NCBI GenBank assembly: GCA_914767715.1
Contig: OU612071.1
Coordinates: 6,495,493 to 6,555,492, forward strand
Reading direction: 5' to 3'
DNA: 60,000 nucleotides
From: Membranipora membranacea
Lineage: Eukaryota; Bryozoa; Gymnolaemata; Cheilostomatida; Membraniporidae
Part shown: positions 55,208 to 60,000 of the stretch, piece by piece
Numbering within the stretch: the first letter of the stretch is position 1
Layout of the letters: each line of letters begins with the position of its first letter
The notes under the pieces: generated by a model
The model's input: the letters and a program-made list of their open reading frames with translations, nothing else
Database searches by the model: none
What the model was told of the DNA's origin: nothing
Translations under genes and position numbers: made by a program

Positions 55208-57788
55208 CTATTAACCCCATATAATTATAAGTCCACAGTGATGTTGTTAATTGTTTTTTTATGGGTTTTCCGGGTCTTAGGATATTATTACTCTATTGCA
55301 AATCGGACTTCAAGGTTATATTTTCTTTGTAATATATTCTGTTAAATGGAATTTTTATCATTGCTCTATGCAAATTAGCAAAAATAAACACTTCTTTTTG
55401 GGGCATGGCGAGATGACAAGATTGAGATATGGCGCATGTGTTTAGATCAATTGCCATTCCCTGCTAAGCGACCAGTGCTGCAGGCAAATAACTCTAGAAT
55501 TACGCTGCATAAATAGGGTCGCAATGACGGGAAGGAGTGAAATTGGGGAATGCAAGTGCATGACCTTGCCCAACGCCCTCAAGTCGTGTATGACGAATTT
55601 TGTTTATTAACTAGTGTTTAACCAATGAGAACATTCTCTAGGAACCTAGTGCCAAGGCTCCAAATTATAAATATGATAGAATGGGCAAATTTAATTCAAA
55701 CATCCTTCTACAGCCATTGTAGACATGCATGAACTGATACGAAAAATTCAGATTATTTGGTTTTGCCAAATTTTAATTTTTCGGTTGAGCGGGGCCAGCA
55801 ACCATTTTAACATTATTCCCAACGACTGACACAAGTGAACAAGCAATATGAAACTAGATGTGAATTAATTTAAATTAAATTACACAGCTCAATATGTTAT
55901 TGGCATTGATATAGAATACTATATCTGACTCTTTCCCTTGAAGCTAAACAAGGTTGTTTTTAAGCTTAACTTCTTGATTACACAAAGAGACCAGGGTCAA
56001 AGGAATAACATTTATCTTCTGAGATTACTTCGTCTCGGCTTTCGAAAACTTGTAATGCCGGATAATCCAATATGGCAAATCTAAATAACTCCACAATGTA
56101 GCCTGATTTTTGCTGTCCCCACTATGTCGATAAGGGAATCATATTGCGTACAGGGACTTTTCATTATACCCACACCATCTGAGATTCACTGGAAGAAACA
56201 ATTACAATGGTGATACAAAAGGTGGGTTTTGAAATGACATAATATAGATGATCTGAGTCTGAGAATACCACTAGATTATAACGAGCACAAAATCTATCGT
56301 GATGATGAGGCACTTTACTGAGGTTTGTACTGAGAACATCATATACCACTATACAACATAAATATATACATTTATACATATTCTTCTTATAGGTAGCGCT
56401 ATCTAGCTCCTCACAGGTGAAAATATGTCATTTAAGATTTTCCAGCAATGGATATCACTTTTAATTTGTTCATACTCGCGTCTTGCATCAACCAAAAACT
56501 GCCTTTTAATCTGTTTGACTTCATATCAACAACCTTTCTGTAACAGTGACAGCAACAGCCAGATTTGCTAGTATAGAAGTTTATGTATGTGGGAGGCAAG
56601 TTTTTGAGGTAGAAGGGAATAAAATTTAAACTTAATTAATTTAATTATTGTTTTGATAATACACACTCATGTCATATGTTTTTAGTTTAAAGTAGGTACA
56701 CAACATCACATTTAATTCTTATTTGAAATTCCAATAATTCTAAATGCTATAGTCGCATGCTATACTTTGATATTGTGCTTTGAAGTCCTTTCAAAGGTCA
56801 TAAATTATTTACTAGCACTCAACAAATGTAAATTTGTGCTTCAACAAAAATCAATCATCATCAAAGTGAGTTAGCTAGTCATTAGTAGACTGCAAAGTTC
56901 AAGCACTTTTGTGGGCAGTGAGGACATAGGTATTAATCATAATATGATAAAAACACTCGTCAAAAAGCAAATCAAATCGTGCAAAACAGTCCATCCCAAA
57001 CTCATGCAAAATTTAGAGAAGTGAGTTTGGTCTAATTGGCGTATGAATAATTGATGACTGTAACTTTTTAACAGCTTTCTATGCTTTCCAACTCAAATAA
57101 ATATATTGAAGTATTATTTTTCATTTCAATATCAACTGTATGACGTGTGATATGGATCAGGTTCACCTTTGATTTAATGATGGTCACTGGAAACAACGCA
57201 GGTAAGTAGGTTCATACTTTGTAACTCAGCACCAAATTGAATGCAACACCGCTTGTATTCTGCCCTTATCTCGGTAAATTGGCCGGAATGTCATATAGTC
57301 TGGTGGCAGTCTCCTATCTTTCGTTTCTTTTTACCAAATTGGGTGGATAGAGTTTGACTATTATTTTTGGCAGAGTTTTTCATACTGATAGCAATGGTGA
57401 TATTGTAACTAAAATGATGTCGCTCATTATGCAGCTAATTACAAAAAAATGTTATCACCATGAGGGAAAATGATCAAAGAGAGATTATATTGTTTTAGAA
57501 CATCCAAAATCTGAAAGAGCTTGTCTGAATTTGTAGATGGAATAGCTTTCATGGGTCTGCTATCATATAATACTGAGTAACAGCCGAAAAAAGTTACAAT
57601 ATCCCCTTATGTCATTGGTATATAACCATCCTTAAAGGGGAAACTAGTTTCTCAGTCTTGCAGCTGCCTGGAAAACTGACTTCGGACATTTGTTAGGACC
57701 TAATTTTCATGGTGACTTTCTAATGGCCCTCCTGGCAATGATATTTAATTGGAATCGGTGTCCCCATCACACACCAAAGTGATTTTAA
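55208..57788. other. AT-rich intergenic stretch
   Basis: No gene, repeat or RNA is recognised. The 71-codon minus frame at 56164-56379 has no motif. Confidence 0.4.
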
Positions 57789-58950
57789 AACCCAAACAAT
57801 AAAATTCAACAGTTTGCTCTGAATTTGAATACTGATTATCTATTTTTAGCATGCCTCCTGATAGTCACTTATGCTATTACCACAGCAGTGTGCGCAGGAT
57901 CTAACAGTAGCAGAGAGGTTTGGTCGCGAGGTTTCCAGAGGGATTGGGTGATACAAGAGAGTCAGAAAGTCACCATAGTAAAAGCTTACAGTGCTCTACA
58001 CTGTATAAGTCTATGTTCTCTCAGCCAGCGAACGTGTAAGGGTCAAAGGGTGGACAAATTATTTGTCTACCCAATCAAAACACTGTATCTGCGAACTGTG
58101 AAATTTTGCGTGTGAGGCAATTATTTGACGAACAAAGACATACAATTAAGTAGAAATCTGAATTTGGTTTGCCAAATAAAGTTGGGTTGGGGCAAACATA
58201 GACACAAAGAAAACTTAAGAGCATTTGTCAATTATTTCAAAGAATCCAGTAATGCACAAGTGTGGAATTTGAATTTTTTGCCTGCTGCAGTGTTTTGCAA
58301 GCTTAGGGAGAATGCATTTATGTGTAGAATTTGATTTTGGTTTTCATTTTCATTTCCATTGGTGTTGAGATGACACAATCAATTGGGACACCTGCTATTC
58401 GGTGCCAGACAACTGTTACCGCTTGAGCTTGGGCATTATTGATATTGACATTTCCTTGCCTCCCTGACAAAGATTTCATTGATTGAATCAGTAATTTTGA
58501 AGTTTTGCTGTTATGATAAATAAATGACTAATATAAACATATTTTCAACTCTGTAAACAGTCAATACCAACTTTAATTGGATTAAAAAAATATTTATAGC
58601 AATCAGTGTAAGATTCAGGATGAAAATATATCTGCATTCATGACTTAGATACCACTCTATGGCATCCAGTTGAAACGTGACGTAAAAATCCATGATCCAA
58701 AATTATCTACTACCACCATAAGGCTTACTTATTAGATTCTACTATAGTGACTGTTTGTTTTGTTGCAGGTAAAGCAGCATCATTTAATAAACAACAGGCT
58801 GTATCACAGTTTGGACGCTGCCAACTGCATAACCAGGTGCTGCCGAGTGGTGCATTAGAAGAGGAAGCTGTTCCTGGTGGAGAAGTAATCTACATAGGCG
58901 GTGGTGGGTTTACAATCACAATTCCAGCATTCTCTTTTTTATCCTCATAA
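57789..58950 (+). CDS. Secreted PAN/apple-like small protein, two exons seen, 5' exon missing
   Basis: Exon a, about 57789-58040 (possibly starting after the acceptor CAACAG at 57812), encodes a hydrophobic signal-like segment (YLFLACLLIVTYAITTAVCA), then WVIQESQKV and HCISLCSLSQR. A strong donor, GTAAGG, follows ACGT at about 58041. The acceptor TTGCAG at about 58769 opens exon b, KAASFNKQQAVSQFGRCQLH, ending FSFLSS-TAA near 58950. Joined in phase, the Cys spacing (HCISLC...TC...F...CQL) looks like the core of a PAN/apple fold, which binds proteins or sugars outside the cell. No ATG lies in exon a, so the start is in an unseen exon or the gene is a remnant. Confidence 0.5.
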
Positions 58951-60000
58951 AGTTTAAAATGACAATATTGACAAGTAAAATCAAAAGAATTGAATTGCTC
59001 TTAAAATCAATTTGCCATATGGATTAAAGAAAAGCGTAAACACTATAAGATTTGATCATGTGGCCTGCATTCGGAGTTGAATGTAGGTGATTTGGATCAA
59101 ACTCGACCTAGAGATGGTCAGACTTGAGCGACGAATGGCTTTAACTGAGACTAGAATTAAACAAACAGAAGAAATTGACATCCATTGGTATGAACGCCCT
59201 TAAAATAGATTATTCATTTGAAGGTCATTAGCTCGAAGCTATTTCTATCATTCTGCATTTGTACCTAACAAATAACCTTCATCACCACAAAAATAATTAC
59301 ACAATAAAGAAACATCATTTGCTGTTTTCGAAAAAAAACATCACATTCACAGCATTAGTTGGATTAGACAATATGATTAGGGTTACCAATCCGAGTTGTG
59401 GGTCCCTCTCATGTTCTTTTGTTATGACCCTTTGAATAGAGTATGCCCTTTCATTCAGCCAACTGATTGTTTACATTTAATTTTAATTGCATTGTGTTAA
59501 CCTGTGAAACCATTCCCTTTTCAATAAGCCAATATAGCAGTCCCAAATTGAAAATTGTTAGCAGAGGAGGACAAAGTTTATCAAACGAAGATTACATTTG
59601 ATCCCCCGAAATTACACGTTTTAAAGTGTACAAAAAGCAACAGGATTTAATATTCCTGCCTTTGAAGATGTCAGAATAGTGCAGTGAACCTCATCAGCCA
59701 GGTTAAAATATGATGCACGGGACAAAACAAAGGCCCCTACGATCAATATATTATTATTTGTAGAACCCAAAATGCACATGTTAATTTTATTCATCTTTGT
59801 TTTGGATTGAAGCATATTGGCACTTGTTTTCTTATACAACAGTGTCTTGTGCGTCATAAATGATGCCTTGAAGTTCAGGATTGAAATTATTGATGATGCT
59901 ATTCAATAGATATCTTCAGGTTATATATTTTCCAAGGGTACAAATGTGAGGTTCGACGTCCCATCAATATGGAATGGGTCATAAGGGACAAAACACCATT
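58951..60000. other. AT-rich tail of the window
   Basis: No feature is recognised. The 78-codon minus frame at 59621-59857 has no motif. Confidence 0.4.

Overview
This is a window of an invertebrate metazoan nuclear genome. The evidence is split genes with GT-AG introns, an AT-rich background, animal-type TRIM/NHL and PAN-like exons, DIRS, Ty3/gypsy and RLE-type retroelements, tRNA-derived SINEs and eukaryotic 18S/28S rDNA pieces. I cannot name the lineage. The rRNA pieces are unusually diverged, so the host either has fast-evolving rRNA or carries old diverged orphons.

Layout. 1-2613: 3' half of a minus-strand Ty3/gypsy element (copy 1). 2625-13590: a 9.7 kb block bounded by ~600 bp inverted repeats. 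Inside it are a degraded GC-rich 18S-ITS-28S rDNA orphon without a recognisable 5.8S (3295-7432) and a truncated DIRS element with inverted terminal repeats (7653-10843). 13591-25400: mostly non-coding, with a 260 bp LTR plus primer-binding site, a possible death-fold-like exon and two tandem duplications. 25444-28624: a minus-strand multi-exon gene for a single-pass membrane protein with an NHL-type propeller, a Thr/Asp/His repeat stalk and a cytoplasmic tail. 29147-30900: a TTAA-flanked long-TIR element with a nested palindrome, followed by a SINE.

31990-43850: a second gypsy copy (minus). Its RT coding region is split at one codon by a 7.7 kb insertion (34681-42420) that has ~350 bp direct repeats at its ends. 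The insertion contains a dead RLE-type non-LTR retrotransposon (zinc finger, RT, CCHC, PD-(D/E)xK endonuclease). 43848-44490: a second 18S orphon holding the 5' part of the gene. 45024-51242: a nine-exon TRIM gene (RING, two B-boxes, coiled coil, C-terminal propeller), 636 codons in my model. 52320-53400: a degenerate LINE. 53872-55207: a second TTAA-flanked long-TIR element. 57789-58950: a two-exon remnant of a secreted PAN/apple-like protein with its 5' exon unresolved.

The two well-supported host genes (NHL receptor-like, TRIM) are separate and on opposite strands. The rest is dominated by mobile DNA. The oddest points are: two adjacent palindromes inside the integrase zinc-finger coding region of both gypsy copies (arrangement A A' B' B); both gypsy copies broken at the same nucleotide of RT; the direct-repeat-bounded 7.7 kb insertion; and rDNA orphons that combine compensated stem changes with deletions of core segments.
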